A stretch of DNA of 64,000 nt, from positions 1,364,001-1,428,000 of the forward strand of contig CAVYEZ010000018.1 of the NCBI GenBank assembly GCA_963767685.1. The letters are read 5' to 3'. Made by a program: the position numbers and the translations under genes. The DNA is from Trebonia sp963767685. Lineage in GTDB: Bacteria; Actinomycetota; Actinomycetes; Streptosporangiales; Streptosporangiaceae. Positions 33,270 through 41,680 of the stretch are shown here, piece after piece. Under the pieces are notes generated by a model. The model ran no database searches. It saw only the letters and a program-made list of their open reading frames with translations, and was not told the origin of the DNA. The stretch's first letter is position 1. The number at the start of each line of letters is the position of its first letter.

Positions 33270-34931
33270 TCAGGCCGCCGTGGCGCGGGCCAGCATGTCG
33301 CCCAGGCCGCCGAGGTAGATCACGGCGTACAAGCCGGGCTTGTCGATGATTGCCATCCGTGGGACTTCGAGAGGCGGTAGCGGCCCCTCCCGGTGGTCGA
33401 TCGATGGCAGGTCTTCACGGCTGACGACCGCGCGCACACCGGCCGACCGAAGGAACTCGTTCCGGCCCGAGTCGTCTAGTGCTTCCCACTTCGTGCGGAA
33501 GGTCACGCCCGTCTTCACGGGCTTCATGCCAGCCTTCGCGGTCCTAAGAGAGTGAAGCCGGGCTAGCTCGTCCTGGGCGCGCTTCAACGTCGCCTGCTTT
33601 CCGCTGACGTCTTGGCCCGAGAGCGATTCGACCTGGATTTCCATGTACAGGTGGCCGATCTGCTCGGCTACCCGGGCGATGTCTTCCGAGTAGTCACGAC
33701 CGGGGGTGAGCCTCTTCTCCATCACTTCGTAGCTGCCCACAAGTGACAGCAGTTCGCTGGATAGCTCGCTCTCAAGGTCGTCGGCATTGACGCGCCGCGC
33801 GGTGCAGAGTCCGTCCCGGTGTATGGAGTGAACGCACCCGTAGTACCTGTACGCCTTGTCCCCGTACTTGGTGGTGGTGCCGTACATCGGGGCCTTGCAG
33901 TTGGCGCAGAACGCGACCTGCGTCAAGGGCCAGGCGTTGACCTTGGCGCTTACCGGGTTGGCCTTGAGCCGGGCCAGTACGCGCTCGTAGACGTCCCTGG
34001 AAACCAGTTCGGCGGCCCGGTAGACGACAACGCCGTCTTTGTCGCGCACCAACTCGCCCGTGGTCGTAACCGTGGCCCCGAGCACCGCAGGACTCGCCAA
34101 GATCTTTCGGACGCTGGTCGTCTTCCACATCGTTTCTTTCAGTGGCTTCCCGTTCCGTTTCCTGGTCGCGTTCCAGGGGGTTGGGACGCCGATATCGTTC
34201 AGCCACCGGGTGAGAGACCCGAGGCTCTCGTACCCGGCGTAGCGGGCGAACAGTTCGGCCACGATGGGCGCATATTCGGGATCGGGCTCGTACCCCCATC
34301 CCTTGGCGAGTTTCACCGGGCGGTACCCGAACGGGACCTGACCGCCCGCATACTGGCCGTCGCGAATCAGCTTGTCGTAAGCGTCGCGGACACGGGCCGC
34401 GATCGTCTCGCGCTCGAACTGGGCAAAGGTCGCGGTGATCGACGCGAAGGCGCGCCCGGCGGGTGTCGTCAAGTCAAGCATCGGGTCGATACAGAGCAGT
34501 GTCTTTCCCCGTGCCTCAAGCCAGGACACGAGGTTCACGAAGTCGAACAGTGACCGTGTGAGGCGGTCGAGCCTCGCCACACAGACGGCGTCCCAATCGT
34601 CAAGACGCTCGTCCCTCAACCACGGACCCAAGCCGCGCCGGTCGAAGGGCGACACGGCACCGCTGATGTCAAGGTCGTAGTCCGCCTCGGTGATCGGGAC
34701 AAGCTCGTGGTCACCAAGCTGCGCGAACGTCTCGATCTTGCCGAACTGTCGTTCCGGGCTGGTGGACTCGTCATCAAGCACAGACAAGCGGATGCAGGGG
34801 AGCAGGCGAACGGAAGGACCGTATCGCCACCTAGTGACATTTCGACTAGCGTGGCCTGTAGTTGTTGGCGAGGTCGAAGTGGGTAACGCCCAGGTCGAAA
34901 GCGCGGCGCAGGATCGCCCGCTGCAGATCAA
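33270..34931 (-). CDS. large serine recombinase/integrase (Bxb1-like); start uncertain
   Basis: Homology runs from VRLLPCIRLSVLDDESTSPERQ to the end, about 510 residues. The resolvase catalytic domain has Ser nucleophile in RLSVL, the DLDISGAVSPFDRRGLGPWL segment and ARLDRLTRS. A recombinase DNA-binding domain follows (YAGGQVPFGYRPV, WNDIGVPTPW-type). A zinc ribbon (CANCKAPMYG...YYGCVHSIHRDGLC) and a coiled-coil-rich C terminus complete the large serine integrase layout. In this frame the only early start is a TTG at 34931 inside the reductase remnant. An ATG at 34840 is in another frame and would need a one-base shift to reach VRLLPC. The stated 5' boundary is the open frame, not a supported start. 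It should catalyse attP x attB integration. Confidence 0.85.
   Translation of the reverse strand: MICSGRSCAALSTWALPTSTSPTTTGHASRNVTRWRYGPSVRLLPCIRLSVLDDESTSPERQFGKIETFAQLGDHELVPITEADYDLDISGAVSPFDRRGLGPWLRDERLDDWDAVCVARLDRLTRSLFDFVNLVSWLEARGKTLLCIDPMLDLTTPAGRAFASITATFAQFERETIAARVRDAYDKLIRDGQYAGGQVPFGYRPVKLAKGWGYEPDPEYAPIVAELFARYAGYESLGSLTRWLNDIGVPTPWNATRKRNGKPLKETMWKTTSVRKILASPAVLGATVTTTGELVRDKDGVVVYRAAELVSRDVYERVLARLKANPVSAKVNAWPLTQVAFCANCKAPMYGTTTKYGDKAYRYYGCVHSIHRDGLCTARRVNADDLESELSSELLSLVGSYEVMEKRLTPGRDYSEDIARVAEQIGHLYMEIQVESLSGQDVSGKQATLKRAQDELARLHSLRTAKAGMKPVKTGVTFRTKWEALDDSGRNEFLRSAGVRAVVSREDLPSIDHREGPLPPLEVPRMAIIDKPGLYAVIYLGGLGDMLARATAA
34858..34923. repeat. 66-bp direct repeat, native reductase remnant
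   Basis: Remnant of the original reductase 5' part. Homology may extend ~15 bp further, to the stop of the neighbouring lipoprotein gene (translating RHLDLQRAILRR on the minus strand). Upstream codons are gone. Confidence 0.85.
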
Positions 34932-34936
34932 GATGC

Positions 34937-35686
34937 CTAAGGGAACTGGGCCGTCGCCGCCGCCGTGCTAATGACGTTGCCCGCGGGTACGCCTGCGCCG
35001 ACCGACACCGTCACGAAGCAGGCATCGCCCGGCTTGGGCAGGACCACAAGCTGCGATTGGTAAACCGTCCCCATCTTCGTGGTACTGACCTGGTAGGACG
35101 TCTCGAATCCAGGCACGCCGCCGATCGTGAGGTCCTTCTGGGTAAGGTGCGTTGCCCCCAATTGATTCTCGTACACGCTCACCACGGCCGCCTTGACGAG
35201 CGGAACAGCGTCGGCTCCCACGTCAGCAGTGCCCGAAGCGTGGCAGTAGGCGTTGAGGTCAGGGATGAACTTCTCGGGATTGGCGAGGCCATACTTGACG
35301 TCCAAGACGAAAATCCCGTGCCACTGCTGCCATATCTCCACGGCCTGGGCAAACTCGGAGGCACCGGCTTTTCCGAACAGGCCAAGCCTGCTTGCGGCAC
35401 TTGCGGCGGTCTCTTCGGTCAGGTTGACCGGGACCCATGAGTCGGGAACAGCTACCGAGAGGCCGTGCGCCGCGCCGCCAACGCGCCTGTATCCCGCCGG
35501 GACCGCGCTAGCCGAACCCGATGCGACCGGGCTGGCGAAAGATCCGCCCAGGGCGGCGACATTGGATACCGATCCCGTGGCTGAGACCGCGGGTTGGGCC
35601 GTTCCTGGCGCACCGCTGCACGCGGCTACGACCACCCCGATTCCGATAACAACGGGTAGTACCAGGCCTACTACTCTTATGCGCAC
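34937..35686 (-). CDS. predicted lipoprotein of unknown function
   Basis: A 249-residue protein. The GTG at 35686 follows GGAAGGCGGC and gives MRIRVVGLVLPVVIGIGVVVAAC, a lipoprotein signal with lipid Cys23. The mature part has a Ser/Ala-rich linker, then GYRRVGGAAHGLSVAVPDSWVPVNLT. This 'user-friendly' beta-strand start is typical of PsbP/LpqN-like solute or cell-wall lipoproteins of Actinobacteria. No catalytic motif is evident. The stop lies next to the reductase remnant, so its 3' end borders the integration site. Confidence 0.7.
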   Translation of the reverse strand: MRIRVVGLVLPVVIGIGVVVAACSGAPGTAQPAVSATGSVSNVAALGGSFASPVASGSASAVPAGYRRVGGAAHGLSVAVPDSWVPVNLTEETAASAASRLGLFGKAGASEFAQAVEIWQQWHGIFVLDVKYGLANPEKFIPDLNAYCHASGTADVGADAVPLVKAAVVSVYENQLGATHLTQKDLTIGGVPGFETSYQVSTTKMGTVYQSQLVVLPKPGDACFVTVSVGAGVPAGNVISTAAATAQFP

Positions 35687-35925
35687 CTTTGCCGCCTTCC
35701 GTAGCGTAATGGCGCAAGCGTGAGATGAAACCGCAAGGAAAGCGGACAAATTAACTAGAAATTAACCATATATCGCGCGGGAACCGGCGACTTACCCCGG
35801 CCCCGGCGAAGCACCGCCCGGCTCTCGTATCGGGGGAACGCGGCGTCGCTAACGAACGTGGTGGGATGATTTCGGCTGGGCCCGACGGGCCCGCGGCTCC
35901 TCTCGCTACGGAAGGATCCCTGCTC

Positions 35926-36186
35926 ATGTGCACGTACATCACCGAGAAGATCGCGATCGAAGGCAGCGCCAAGGGCGCGTCCGGCTGGATCAAGGTCACC
36001 GACGGCAGCGTCTACCTGGACCACCCGGTGCACGCGCCGTTCGGCCACACGCTCAACATCGACTTCCTCGCCCCGGAACTCGGCCCGTCCGGCCGGGTCG
36101 CCGTCGAGCTCAGCCAGGACTCGGCGCGCGCCCTGGTCAAGGCGATCGAGGCGGTCCTCGACGCCGCGCCGCCCGGCCTCGAGTAA
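35926..36186 (+). CDS. small conserved actinobacterial protein (DUF6295-like)
   Basis: An 86-residue protein beginning MCTYITEKIAIEGSAKG, with a central SVYLDHPVHAPFGHTLNIDFLAP and an alpha-helical end (SQDSARALVKAIEAVLDAA). This matches, from memory, the small DUF6295 group found in Actinobacteria, whose function is unknown. Conserved Cys2, Glu and His residues suggest metal binding, but this is speculation. GGAAGGA precedes the ATG. The dienelactone hydrolase follows after 68 bp on the same strand, so the two are probably co-transcribed. Confidence 0.75.
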   Translation: MCTYITEKIAIEGSAKGASGWIKVTDGSVYLDHPVHAPFGHTLNIDFLAPELGPSGRVAVELSQDSARALVKAIEAVLDAAPPGLE

Positions 36187-36254
36187 CCCGCCCGGGCCAC
36201 CGGCCCGAGCAGCCACCCCGACAAATCCCAAGAACGATGTCATAGGAGACATAA

Positions 36255-36995
36255 ATGTCTGACGCGCTTCTCGCCGAAACCGTCATGATCACCGCCGGGA
36301 ACGGCGACGAGATCCAGGCCTACAGCGCCCGCGCCCTTGACGAGGCACCGCGCGGCGGCGTGGTCGTGATCCACCACATGCCCGGCTACGACGACGGCAC
36401 CAAGGAGATCGCCCGCCGCTTCGCCGCCCACGGCTACAACGCCGTCGTGCCGAACCTGTACTGGCGCCAGGCCCCCGGCGCCAGCCCCGACGACGCGGCC
36501 GCGACCGCGCGCGCCCAGGGCGGCATCCCCGACGAGCAGCTGGTCACCGACGTGGCCGGCTCGATCGCTTACCTCAAGGGCCTGCCGAACGCCAACGGCA
36601 AGGTCGCCGCGATCGGCTACTGCTCCGGCGGCCGCCAGTCGTTCCTCGCCGCGGTCAGCCTGGACCTCGACGCGGCCGTCGACTGCTACGGCGCGTTCAT
36701 CGTCGGCGAGATCCCCGAGGGCATGCCGCTCAAGGTCTCCCCGATCGTGGACAGGACCCCGAGCCTGTCCTGCCCGCTGCTCGGCCTGTTCGGCGAGGAG
36801 GACAAGTACCCGTCGCCGGAGCACGTCGCCGAGCTGGAAGCGGCACTAAAGGCCAACGGCAAGACCTACGAGTTCCACAGCTACCCGGACACGGGCCACG
36901 CGTTCTTCTCCGTCAACCGCCCCGCCTACCGGGTCGAGGCGGCGAACGACGGCTGGGAGAAGATCTTCGCCTTCTACGGCACGTACCTTTCTTAA
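36255..36995 (+). CDS. dienelactone hydrolase family protein
   Basis: A 246-residue alpha/beta hydrolase of the DLH family. The triad is visible: Cys123 in GYCSGGR, Asp183 in FGEEDKYPS and His215 in PDTGHAF. The oxyanion/Glu region is VVVIHHMPGYDDGTK. Such enzymes open lactone rings, such as dienelactone in chloroaromatic breakdown, but many members have other substrates. AGGAGA precedes the ATG. It is probably co-transcribed with the DUF6295-like gene and followed by a long hairpin. Confidence 0.9.
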   Translation: MSDALLAETVMITAGNGDEIQAYSARALDEAPRGGVVVIHHMPGYDDGTKEIARRFAAHGYNAVVPNLYWRQAPGASPDDAAATARAQGGIPDEQLVTDVAGSIAYLKGLPNANGKVAAIGYCSGGRQSFLAAVSLDLDAAVDCYGAFIVGEIPEGMPLKVSPIVDRTPSLSCPLLGLFGEEDKYPSPEHVAELEAALKANGKTYEFHSYPDTGHAFFSVNRPAYRVEAANDGWEKIFAFYGTYLS

Positions 36996-37334
36996 CCCCG
37001 ACTCTTAACCCGACGGCCAGGCGTCAGCCCTGGCCAGAGCAATAACAGAGCCGTCAAATCTGCGGCAGCCGTGCCGCCGACACTCGTCGCGCGACGGCCT
37101 TGCGTCAGCCCGACGACGAAGGCGAGAGCCACACAAGCGAGGTCGCTCGTCACGGACGCGAAGCCGGGGCACAGGGGAGACTTCCTCGCGGCCTTCCGAA
37201 GGAGCGCCGCGAGAAGTCTTCCCCTGCGCCCAGGCCCCACCCAGTCGTTGACTTTGATCTTGACTTTGGCTTTGACCCAAGACACCGCCCAGAGTTTCAG
37301 CCCGAATGTCGGCACCGCATGTCAGGATGCCCAG
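36996..37334. promoter_or_regulatory. intergenic region with long hairpin and TTGACTTTG repeats
   Basis: A 340-bp gap without a supported gene. At 37172-37226, two 21-nt arms (CAGGGGAGACTTCC... and its near complement, one bulge each) face across a 13-nt loop, a likely terminator of the hydrolase unit. At 37248-37269 TTGACTTTG occurs twice 12 bp apart, with a third partial copy (CTTTGACC) after. The TTGAC cores could be alternative -35 boxes for the clamp gene. Confidence 0.5.
37172..37226 (+). terminator. long imperfect hairpin after the dienelactone hydrolase gene
   Basis: The arms 37172-37192 and 37206-37226 are complementary over 20 of 21 bases, with one bulged base each, and enclose 13 nt including CTTCCGAAGG, itself a small palindrome. 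No T-run follows. Confidence 0.5.
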
Positions 37335-38555
37335 ATGAAGTTCACGGTGGAGCGCGACGCGCTCGTTGAGGCGGTCGCCTGGGTCGCGCGGGCGCTGCCG
37401 ACCAGGCCGGTGGTGCCGGTGCTCACCGGGCTGATGCTCAGCGCGGACGCCGACGACCAGCAAGGTCAGCCGGGCGCCGGGTTCCTCACCTTGTCCTGCT
37501 TCGACTACGAGGTATCGGCGCGGGTCAGGGTGCGGGCGGAGGTCACGGAGCCCGGCACCTTCCTGGTGCCCGGCCGTCTTCTCGTGGAGATCGTCCGCTC
37601 GCTGCCGCAGCACCCCGTGGAGTTCGGTGACGACCGGGACGGCGTGTCCGTGGCGTGCGGCGACGCGGCCTTCATGCTGACGCCGCTGCCGCAGGCCGAC
37701 TACCCGGAGCTGCCTGAGCTGCCGCAGCTGGCGGGCACGGCGGACGGCGGCGTGCTCGCCACGGCGATCGGCCAGGTGACGCCGGCGGCAAGCCGCGATG
37801 ACACGCTGCCGATGCTCACCGCCGTGAACGTCGAGCTTGACGGGAAGACGATGACGCTCGCCGCGACCGACCGCTACCGGCTGGCCGTCCGGGAGCTGGA
37901 CTGGAACCCGGCTCCCGGCCCGGGTGACCTGGGCCGGATCGCGCTGCTGGTGCCGGCGAGGGCGCTGAGCGACGCGGCCAGGATGATGAGCCACGGCACG
38001 GAGGTCCGCGTGGTGCTCCGCCACGCCGCCGACGGGGCCGGGGCGCCGCTAGACCGGGGCACCCCCGGAGCCGCCGAGGCCATGATCGGTTTCGAGACCG
38101 GCGACCGCAGGCTGACCGCGCGCCTGCTGGCCGGCGAGTTCGTTCGCTACCGGTCGCGCTTCCCTGAGGAGTTCGGCTGCACCGCCGACCTGCCCGCGGA
38201 AGCCTTCACCGAGGCGGTGCGCCGCGTCGCGCTCGTCGCCGAGCGCGGTACCCCGGTACAGCTCACGTTCGGTCCCGGCCGGGTCACGATCGCCGGGGCG
38301 ACGCAGGGCCAGGCGAAGGCGAAGGAGTCGGTGCCGGCCGACTTCTCCGGCGGCGAGCCGTCGATCGCGTTCAGCCCCCAGTACCTGCTGGACGGGGTGG
38401 TCGCGGCCACCGTGGCGCAGCCGGGCGAGGCCGCTCCGGAGGCCGCGCGGGTTCGGCTCCGCTTCACGAGCGCCACCAAGCCAGCGGTGATAACGCCGGT
38501 GTCCGCCGTGGGCGGCGACTTCAGGTACCTCGTGGTCCCGCAGCGCCTGCTGTGA
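37335..38555 (+). CDS. DNA polymerase III beta subunit (sliding clamp) paralogue
   Basis: A 406-residue protein with the three repeated clamp domains of DnaN: MKFTVERDALVEAVAWVARALPTRPVVPVLTGLML at the start, then LPMLTAVNVELDGKTMTLAATDRYRLAVRELDW, then a third domain ending TPVSAVGGDFRYLVVPQRLL. The last stretch is a good match to the usual C-terminal M/LPMRL-type end, though the final residues are diverged. The clamp tethers polymerase to DNA. The canonical dnaN sits beside dnaA, which is absent here, so this is probably a second clamp, as several actinomycetes have. The ATG follows AGGA. Confidence 0.85.
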   Translation: MKFTVERDALVEAVAWVARALPTRPVVPVLTGLMLSADADDQQGQPGAGFLTLSCFDYEVSARVRVRAEVTEPGTFLVPGRLLVEIVRSLPQHPVEFGDDRDGVSVACGDAAFMLTPLPQADYPELPELPQLAGTADGGVLATAIGQVTPAASRDDTLPMLTAVNVELDGKTMTLAATDRYRLAVRELDWNPAPGPGDLGRIALLVPARALSDAARMMSHGTEVRVVLRHAADGAGAPLDRGTPGAAEAMIGFETGDRRLTARLLAGEFVRYRSRFPEEFGCTADLPAEAFTEAVRRVALVAERGTPVQLTFGPGRVTIAGATQGQAKAKESVPADFSGGEPSIAFSPQYLLDGVVAATVAQPGEAAPEAARVRLRFTSATKPAVITPVSAVGGDFRYLVVPQRLL

Positions 38556-38576
38556 GGCTGCGGGCTTGCCGTGAGG

Positions 38577-39143
38577 TTACGGGCCGACGGGCGACCCCGG
38601 CCCGCCGAATCCGCCGAAACCGCCGTGCCCGTAGTGGTTGAACGGTCCTCCCGGCCCGTAGGGGCCCGGGTGATAGAAGCCGTGCCGGGCGAACAGCAGC
38701 GCGGTGAACAGCCAGATCAGCATGGCGAGCAGCAGCAGCGACAGCGCGGCGAGCCGGCCCGCCCGGTCGCTTGCCGTCGGCGGTGCCTGCCGCCCCCTGG
38801 CCTGGAAGCCGTCCATGGACGAGCGCGTCCTGGCCCACGGCTGGTCGAAGGGCACGCCGCCGGGCCCCCAGCCGCCCGGCCCGGCCCGGCCCGGCAGCCG
38901 GGCGGTGCCGGGCAGGTCGGCCATGATCCGGATCAGCTGCCCGAGCGTCTTCGAGGAGAACACCGCGTCGAGGCGCTCGTTCAGCTCATTGAGGCTCAGC
39001 CGCCCGGCCGCGTAATGCTCACCGAGGTCCGCCGCCGCAGCGTCGCGTTCCGCGTCCCCAATGCGCAGCGCGTGCGGTCCTCCCCGGCTACGCGGCGGCT
39101 CGCCGCCGCCACCAGGAAAGGGAGGATAGTAACGCATCGCCAT
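38577..39143 (-). CDS. DUF1707 SHOCT-like membrane protein 1
   Basis: A 188-residue protein. Its DUF1707 domain at ~27-80 (ALRIGDAERDAAAADLGEHYAAGRLSLNELNERLDAVFSSKTLGQLIRIMADLP) is followed by a linker, one membrane segment (LAALSLLLLAMLIWLFTALLFA) and a Gly/Phe-rich tail. GGGAAG precedes the ATG at 39143. DUF1707 proteins are abundant in Actinobacteria; their function is unknown, possibly membrane-associated regulation. It is convergent with the clamp gene (21 bp between stops) and co-directional with a second DUF1707 gene. Confidence 0.82.
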   Translation of the reverse strand: MAMRYYPPFPGGGGEPPRSRGGPHALRIGDAERDAAAADLGEHYAAGRLSLNELNERLDAVFSSKTLGQLIRIMADLPGTARLPGRAGPGGWGPGGVPFDQPWARTRSSMDGFQARGRQAPPTASDRAGRLAALSLLLLAMLIWLFTALLFARHGFYHPGPYGPGGPFNHYGHGGFGGFGGPGSPVGP

Positions 39144-39238
39144 CGCACTTCCCGTTTTCTTCGGAAGGTCGGTCCCCTCCACGATAAGTCGCGGGTGGCG
39201 ATTTTGTCTCCCGGGGGTATGACCAAGCGATGACGGGC

Positions 39239-39772
39239 CTAGCAGCGACGCCGCGGCCCGCGGCCACGGCCGCCGCGCCCGCCGCGCCTGCCGAAGATCA
39301 TGAACAGCAGCCGCCGGAGCATGGCGAACGCCGCGAGGATCAGCACGATGCCGAAGGGCCGCCCGGTCCCGATGCCGAATATCCCGAGGATCCCGACGAT
39401 GAACAGCACCCAGACCAGGACGCTCGCGGTCAGGATCCGGCCGACGCCGCGCCCCGCCGAGGCCCGCCAGGCGTTACCGCGCGCCTGCCAGTCGGAATTT
39501 CCGTCGCCCGGGCGCGTCCACGGGCCCCAGCCCTGAGCCCCGGGACCGGAAGACGACCCGGCCGCCTGGGCATCCGCCCAGCCGTGCCCGCTCGACGGCA
39601 GGTCGGTGAAGACCGCGTTCAGGTCGCCGCGGGTCTTGGCCGCGAAGACGGCCGCGAGCCGCTGCTCCAGTTCGTCTTGATTGAGCCGCCCGCTGGCGAA
39701 GTGTTCACGTAGCTCGGCCGCCGCGGCTTCCCGCTCGGTGTCGCTAACCCGTATCTCATATCCCGCAGCCAC
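39239..39772 (-). CDS. DUF1707 SHOCT-like membrane protein 2
   Basis: A 177-residue paralogue. DUF1707 (EIRVSDTEREAAAAELREHFASGRLNQDELEQRLAAVFAAKTRGDLNAVFTDLP) precedes a hydrophobic region (ILTASVLVWVLFIVGILGIFGIG and PFGIVLILAAFAMLRRLLFMIF). An Arg/Gly-rich end (GRRGGRGGRGRGPRRRC) may bind nucleic acid or lipid head groups. The GTG at 39772 is chosen because GGAGGG lies six bases before it; an in-frame ATG further up has none. Confidence 0.8.
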   Translation of the reverse strand: MAAGYEIRVSDTEREAAAAELREHFASGRLNQDELEQRLAAVFAAKTRGDLNAVFTDLPSSGHGWADAQAAGSSSGPGAQGWGPWTRPGDGNSDWQARGNAWRASAGRGVGRILTASVLVWVLFIVGILGIFGIGTGRPFGIVLILAAFAMLRRLLFMIFGRRGGRGGRGRGPRRRC

Positions 39773-39912
39773 AGTGGCCCTCCGAAACAGCATCGGAATC
39801 CAACGCCCTTGCGCGTTGGCACGAGCGATCGTGACTCCACGATATATCGCGTATGAATCGATGGCAACTACGCTGCCGCCGCAGCCAAGGCGGCGACGGG
39901 CGGGCCGGCGAA

Positions 39913-40398
39913 CTAGTTCAGGAAGTAGCTGGAGCCGCCGTTCTGCGGGTTGGTGACGAGCGCGTAGATCGTCACCGGGCTCGCGTGCGCGAACTTCAGC
40001 GTCAGCTGGATGTCCTTGCCGTCGTGCATCGCCCCTGCGCCGGTGATCAGCAGGTGATAGCCGTTGGGGATGAGCTGCGTGGTCGCGTCGGCGGCGATCG
40101 GGATCGACGTCACGGTGTGCATGAGAATGGACGACGAGCTCCTGCCGTCCGGCGCGCGCAGTTGCACGGTGCCGCCGACGCTCGTCGACACCGACACCAG
40201 CGAGTCGGACGTCCCGTTGTTCCTGAGGTCCAGGTAGCCGACGGTCGACTGGCCCGTGGACGCGGGCTGCTGCACGTACGCGCCGGTCGGGATGATGCCG
40301 GTCCCGCCCGCGTGATTTCGTGAGGCGCACCCGGCGGTCCCGGCCGCCACCAGGGCGGCGACGCCAGCAAGACCAACAATGCGGGGGAGCACTTTCAC
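39913..40398 (-). CDS. PCuAC-like (copper chaperone fold) lipoprotein
   Basis: A 161-residue lipoprotein (lipid Cys24 in AAGTAGC) with the cupredoxin-like DUF461/PCuAC fold: GYLDLRNNGTSDSLVSVSTSVGGTVQLRAPDG, then MHTVTSIPIAADATTQLIPNGYHLLITGAGAM, then IQLTLKFAHASPVTIYALV. Family members carry Cu(I) to cytochrome oxidase using His and Met ligands. Here only isolated LMH and MHD remain, so copper binding may be lost. GGAGG precedes the GTG. It is the last gene on the minus strand before the NitT/TauT-type binding protein. Confidence 0.72.
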   Translation of the reverse strand: MKVLPRIVGLAGVAALVAAGTAGCASRNHAGGTGIIPTGAYVQQPASTGQSTVGYLDLRNNGTSDSLVSVSTSVGGTVQLRAPDGRSSSSILMHTVTSIPIAADATTQLIPNGYHLLITGAGAMHDGKDIQLTLKFAHASPVTIYALVTNPQNGGSSYFLN

Positions 40399-40470
40399 GT
40401 CCTCCAGCGTACTGCCCCCAGGCGCGGGGGTGGCGCGCCTGGGGGCAGGTCAGGGGGTGGGCCGGAGGGG

Positions 40471-41571
40471 TTAGCTCGTGAAGCCCAGGTCCTTGTTCGC
40501 CGTGTCAACGTACGAGTTCGTGTAGGTCTCCGGCACGTTCACCGGGCCGGTGATGACGCCGGCCAGCTTGCTGATGTTCATGATGATCCCTGGGCCGTCG
40601 GCCGGCATCACCCCGTCCGGCAGGAACTGGCTCTTGTCCGTGGCCAGCGTCGAGATGTACACCGACTTGGTCACCAGCGAGTTGTTCACGAAGCTCGGCG
40701 GCAGCGCGTTGGCAATGTCGGCCGCGCTGTGCGTGTTGATCCAGTGCATGGTGGCGACGATCGCGTCGACGACCTTCTGCACCGTGGCCTGGTTGGCGTT
40801 CACCCAGTCGGTCCGCGCGAGCACGCCGGCGGTCGGTGTGAAGCCGCCGAGCCACTGCTTCACCCCGGCGGTGGTGGTGAGGTCGAACGCCGGGTAGCCG
40901 ACGCCGAGCTTCTCGATCGCCGCGACCGTCGGCTGGGTGGTCATGCCGCAGAGGACCTTGTGGTTCTTCAGCGCGGCGATCATGGTGGTGCCGTCGCCGG
41001 CCGCCACCGTGCTGTAATCGGTGCCGTGCTTCAGCCCGTACCTGGCGGCCAGGTACTGGGTGAGCTGGTCGGTGCCCGACCCGAGGTCGGTGACCCCGAT
41101 CGACTGTCCCTTCCACTGCGTCGGGGAGGTGATGTGCGTGCCGGTGGCGCACATGATCCGCTCGCCCGGCGATCCGGACAGCTGCGCCACGTCCACCACG
41201 GACTTGCCCTGAAGCTGGAAGTTGATGGTGTGCACGTACCAGGCGCCGGCCAGGTCGACCTGCCCTGACGCCATCGCTTCCTCGGCGCCGACGCCGCCCG
41301 CCTGCTCGTCGGACAGCACCATGTTGACGCCGTACTTCTTGTAGAAGCCCAGGCTCTGCGCGAGCTGGTAGGGGAGATAGATCTGCTTGTCGATGCCGCC
41401 GACCATCATCGTGACGGTGGGCAGGCTGGCGTTAGAGCTTGAACCGCTGCCGCCGCTAGCCGCTCCGCCCGCGGAGCCGGACGAACTGCCGCTTGACGAG
41501 CAGGCGGCAACGCCGACGGCGGCCACGCACGCGACCGCGGCGAGTCCCAGCAGGGGGTTTCTTCGAGACAT
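40471..41571 (-). CDS. NitT/TauT-type ABC substrate-binding lipoprotein
   Basis: A 366-residue binding protein with a lipoprotein signal (LGLAAVACVAAVGVAACSSS, Cys24) and a Ser/Gly linker. The type II binding fold follows: PYQLAQSLGFYKKYGVNMVLSDEQAGGVGAEEAMASGQVDLAGAWYVHTINFQLQGKSVV. Relatives bind sulfonates, nitrate, thiamine precursors or aromatic acids; the ligand here is unknown. AGGAG precedes the ATG. It is in line with the permease and ATPase genes upstream, though a 109-bp gap separates it. Confidence 0.9.
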   Translation of the reverse strand: MSRRNPLLGLAAVACVAAVGVAACSSSGSSSGSAGGAASGGSGSSSNASLPTVTMMVGGIDKQIYLPYQLAQSLGFYKKYGVNMVLSDEQAGGVGAEEAMASGQVDLAGAWYVHTINFQLQGKSVVDVAQLSGSPGERIMCATGTHITSPTQWKGQSIGVTDLGSGTDQLTQYLAARYGLKHGTDYSTVAAGDGTTMIAALKNHKVLCGMTTQPTVAAIEKLGVGYPAFDLTTTAGVKQWLGGFTPTAGVLARTDWVNANQATVQKVVDAIVATMHWINTHSAADIANALPPSFVNNSLVTKSVYISTLATDKSQFLPDGVMPADGPGIIMNISKLAGVITGPVNVPETYTNSYVDTANKDLGFTS

Positions 41572-41680
41572 GGATGTACTCCTGTTATGTGTCGTGACTT
41601 CGAGAGATGCGAAAGAGAAGGAAAAAGATCCCAGATCCCGAACGGGCCGTTCTCCACCCGGAGGCGCCGTAACTGAGCCC

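Larger units (their letters stand above)
32798..34863 (-). mobile_element. ~2.06-kb mini integrative element with large serine recombinase
   Basis: The element is bounded by AGTT at 32798-32801 and 34860-34863 (AACT on the coding strand), the likely crossover core. Inside are the 5' part of the aldo/keto reductase gene, a possible 23-codon ORF and a Bxb1-like serine recombinase gene. Outside the left end lies the native 3' part of the reductase gene; outside the right end lies a 66-bp+ remnant of the native 5' part. Base composition and codon use are visibly less GC-rich than the flanks. The simplest reading is integration into codon ~69 of the reductase gene with a replacement 5' end supplied by the element. 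Exact att half-sites are inferred. Confidence 0.7.
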
